Positions 62,372 to 64,000 of a stretch of DNA of 64,000 bases are shown here, one piece after another; the stretch's first letter is position 1, and each line of letters opens with the position of its first letter. The notes under the pieces are model-generated. The model was not told the DNA's origin. It saw only the letters and a program-made list of their open reading frames with translations, and ran no database searches. Made by a program: the position numbers and the translations under genes. The DNA comes from Actinoplanes octamycinicus (GTDB taxonomy: Bacteria > Actinomycetota > Actinomycetes > Mycobacteriales > Micromonosporaceae): contig NZ_JACHNB010000001.1 in the NCBI RefSeq assembly GCF_014205225.1, positions 8,289,501 to 8,353,500 on the forward strand. The letters run 5' to 3'.

Positions 62372-62451
62372 CGCTGCAGCACCCCCAGCGCGGTGAAGTA
62401 GATCAGGCCGGCCGCGACGACCAGCAGGAGCAGGATGAAGAGCGCGCGCAT
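62368..62451 (-). CDS. 27-aa single-span membrane peptide
   Basis: Reads M-R-A, then LFILLLLVVAAGLIYFTALG and VLQR. It follows the lipoprotein stop as TGACATG and overlaps the DUF6766 start as ATGA, coupled on both sides, which supports it being real. Unknown function. Confidence 0.6.
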   Translation of the reverse strand: MRALFILLLLVVAAGLIYFTALGVLQR

Positions 62452-62452
62452 G

Positions 62453-62851
62453 TCAGCTCCCCTGCAGGGTGCAGTCGTAGGGACGCTCGCCGCGCGAGGT
62501 GCAGCCGGCCGCGACCACCCGCCAGCCGTCGTCGAAGACTGCCAGGAAGAGCGTGTCGTCGGCGAGCCGCACCTGCGCCCACTGGCCGTAGACCGAGGTG
62601 CCGACCACCCGGCCGGGCTCGGGCAGTTCCTCGTCGAGGATCGCATCCGGACACGGCTTGCCGGCCGATTCCTCCAGCTCCGCGGTGGTATCCGGGGCGA
62701 GGGTGGCGCAGGCCTGCGGGCCGTTCTGACTGGCGGCCGCGGCGAGCAGGCGGGTCGCGACGGCGGCCGCCGCCTCCTCACGGCCCCCGACTGAACCACA
62801 GCCCGCCAGCGGAAGGAGCGCCGCGGCGGCGATGATCAAGGTCCGTTTCAT
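62453..62851 (-). CDS. Lipoprotein, 132 aa
   Basis: ATG 62851. Lipobox LLPLAGCGS. Mature part: AAVATRLLAAAASQNGPQAC, ATLAPDTTAELEESAGKPCP, YGQWAQVRLADDTLFLAVFD, WRVVAAGCTSRGERPYDCTL, with four Cys that may form two disulfides. Resembles NTF2-like exported proteins by pattern only. First gene of the operon with the 27-aa peptide and DUF6766. Confidence 0.78.
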   Translation of the reverse strand: MKRTLIIAAAALLPLAGCGSVGGREEAAAAVATRLLAAAASQNGPQACATLAPDTTAELEESAGKPCPDAILDEELPEPGRVVGTSVYGQWAQVRLADDTLFLAVFDDGWRVVAAGCTSRGERPYDCTLQGS

Positions 62852-62888
62852 GCCGCGCTGCATGCCCGGGAACGAGCTTTCTCAATCA

Positions 62889-62932
62889 CACGAGGGCGCC
62901 GGACCACCCTGCGGTGATCCGGCGCCCTCGTG
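62889..62932 (-). terminator. Terminator of CBS-domain gene
   Basis: A 15-bp perfect stem (CACGAGGGCGCCGGA and complement) with a 14-nt loop, just past the CBS stop. Confidence 0.75.
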
Positions 62933-62945
62933 CCGTCCGGCCTGG

Positions 62946-63362
62946 TCAGCCCTTCGAGATGGCGTCCATCAGGTCGCCGACCGGGCGGTCGGGCAGTGCC
63001 CGGGCCACGTCGGCCAGAGCGACCATGCCGACCAGGTCGTGCCCGTCGATGACCGGAAGCCGGCGCACCTGGTGCTGACCCATGGTGCGCAGGATCTCGG
63101 TGGCGTCGTCGTCCGCGCCGATCGTGACCGGCTTGCCCTCGGCCAGCTCGCCGGCCGGGACCTCGGCCGGATTACGACCCTTGGCGATCGCTTTCACCAC
63201 GATGTCGCGGTCGGTGATCATGCCCTTGAGGCGATTGTCATCGCCACAGATGGGCAGCGAACCGACATCGAGATCGGCCATTTTCTGAGCGGCGTCGGCC
63301 AGCGTTTCCCGTTCACTCACACAAACCGCACCGGGAGTCATGATCTCGCGTGCGCTTGGCAT
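62946..63362 (-). CDS. CBS-domain pair protein
   Basis: A protein of 138 aa; ATG 63362 with AGGAGGAG upstream. Two CBS motifs: AREIMTPGAVCVSERETLAD, SLPICGDDNRLKGMITDRDI; then ILRTMGQHQVRRLPVIDGHD, LVGMVALADVARALPD. Such stand-alone Bateman modules bind adenosyl nucleotides and are common near stress genes in actinobacteria. Monocistronic. Confidence 0.9.
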   Translation of the reverse strand: MPSAREIMTPGAVCVSERETLADAAQKMADLDVGSLPICGDDNRLKGMITDRDIVVKAIAKGRNPAEVPAGELAEGKPVTIGADDDATEILRTMGQHQVRRLPVIDGHDLVGMVALADVARALPDRPVGDLMDAISKG

Positions 63363-63439
63363 TTCTCCTCCTGACGATTTCATCGTGCGGACAGGAACTC
63401 GGATACCCGGCATCGGCGCGTTCAACCGACCGTTCCGGA

Positions 63440-64000
63440 TCAGTTCCGGGCGGCCTGCCGGGTCTGCTCGGTGGCGTGCTGGGCGGAGTCCTGAGCCTGC
63501 GCCTTGGTGGTCTGGGCCGCGTCCTGGGCGGTCTCCTTGACCTGGGCGGCGGCGTGCTGGACGGTGCCGGTCAGCTCGTCCTTCACCTCGGCGGCCAGGT
63601 CCTTGACCTGGTCGGTGAGCTCACCGCTGTTCTCCTTGAGCTGCCGCCCGGCGCGACGCTCGGCCTCGGTGACCGGGATCAGCCCGGCGGCCAGCAGGCC
63701 GACGCCGAAGGCGATCACCCCAGCGGCAAGCGGGTTGCCCTGGGTCTGGGAGGCCACCGCCTGCGGGGCGCCGCGTACCGCGTCCGCGGCCTCGTGCGCC
63801 TTCTCGCTCGCGGTGTCGCCCAGCCGGGACGCCTTGTCGCCGACCGAGTCACCCAGCCGGGACGCCTTGTCCTGCACCGTGCCCACCGCCGAGGACGTGG
63901 TGTCACCCACGTGGGAAGCGCTGCCCATCACCTTCTCCTTCACCGTGTTCCACCGCCGCTTGGCGACCCTGCTCGGGCTGGTCTTCTCGGCGAGCAGGTC
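63440..64000 (-). CDS. DUF3618-type helical membrane protein, 5' end outside window
   Basis: The frame stays open to the right edge (reading DLLAEKTSPSRVAKRRWNTV before residue V at 63943), so the true start lies beyond 64000 and the GTG at 63943 is internal. Contains two near-identical DKASRLGD repeats, one hydrophobic segment (AAGVIAFGVGLLAAGLIPV) and a long amphipathic Ala/Gln-rich helix. The layout fits DUF3618 proteins, which usually accompany DUF1269/phage-holin-like stress genes. Confidence 0.78.
   Translation of the reverse strand, partial: DLLAEKTSPSRVAKRRWNTVKEKVMGSASHVGDTTSSAVGTVQDKASRLGDSVGDKASRLGDTASEKAHEAADAVRGAPQAVASQTQGNPLAAGVIAFGVGLLAAGLIPVTEAERRAGRQLKENSGELTDQVKDLAAEVKDELTGTVQHAAAQVKETAQDAAQTTKAQAQDSAQHATEQTRQAARN

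Overview
The window is GC-rich actinobacterial chromosomal DNA. Codon bias, many GTG starts, secreted CAZymes with F5/8-type (CBM32-like) modules, several membrane diguanylate cyclases, an F420-type reductase, a spore-photoproduct-lyase homologue and abundant ECF, TetR and LacI regulators suggest a filamentous actinomycete, probably Micromonosporaceae (Actinoplanes-like). The genus is an inference. No rRNA, tRNA or CRISPR array was recognised by eye.

Layout. 1-4.1 kb, minus strand: the edge of an extracellular contractile injection system (eCIS) locus, with a DUF4157 protein cut by the window edge, a two-module AAA+ ATPase and a 490-aa protein sharing an N-terminal LQR-GN motif with the DUF4157 protein. 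4.2-8.2 kb: two coupled c-di-GMP enzymes (GGDEF-EAL and GGDEF). 8.4-12.2 kb: a baeRF/Vms1-like protein, then a ROK regulator divergent from a DUF1479 oxygenase. 12.2-15.2 kb: an ECF sigma/anti-sigma pair divergent from a DUF4397 surface protein coupled to a class E/F-type sortase. 15.4-19.5 kb: LysR, VOC, DUF305 and a copper-amine-oxidase-like protein split over two genes. 19.6-26.6 kb: a third GGDEF protein, a PG-binding lipoprotein with a 31-aa membrane peptide, TraR/DksA, a BNR-repeat protein, an SRPBCC protein and an F420-type reductase. 26.6-30.7 kb: a TPR-CHAT protease-like protein and a flavin amine oxidase whose motif order is circularly permuted.

30.7-37 kb is an accessory patch with lower and mixed GC. 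It holds duplicated lipoproteins around a broken DUF1023 hydrolase, orphan hypotheticals, an IS5-type remnant and a histidine-kinase tail. 37-40 kb carries a Ser/Thr kinase with an extracellular sensor and a frameshifted helical-repeat gene. 40-51.7 kb: a GH31-CBM20 enzyme, small regulators, a TetR/MFS efflux pair with operators, LtrA, an SPL homologue, GNAT and an ATPase-nuclease with a tandem operator.

51.7-58.7 kb is a carbohydrate regulon. Two secreted CBM32-type proteins (a GH16-like/TIM-barrel fusion and a DUF1996 protein) and a LacI regulator all carry the same 14-bp operator. 59-64 kb: a flavin reductase-MFS operon, DUF2267, a lipoprotein/27-aa peptide/DUF6766 operon, a CBS protein and a DUF3618-like stress protein cut by the right edge.
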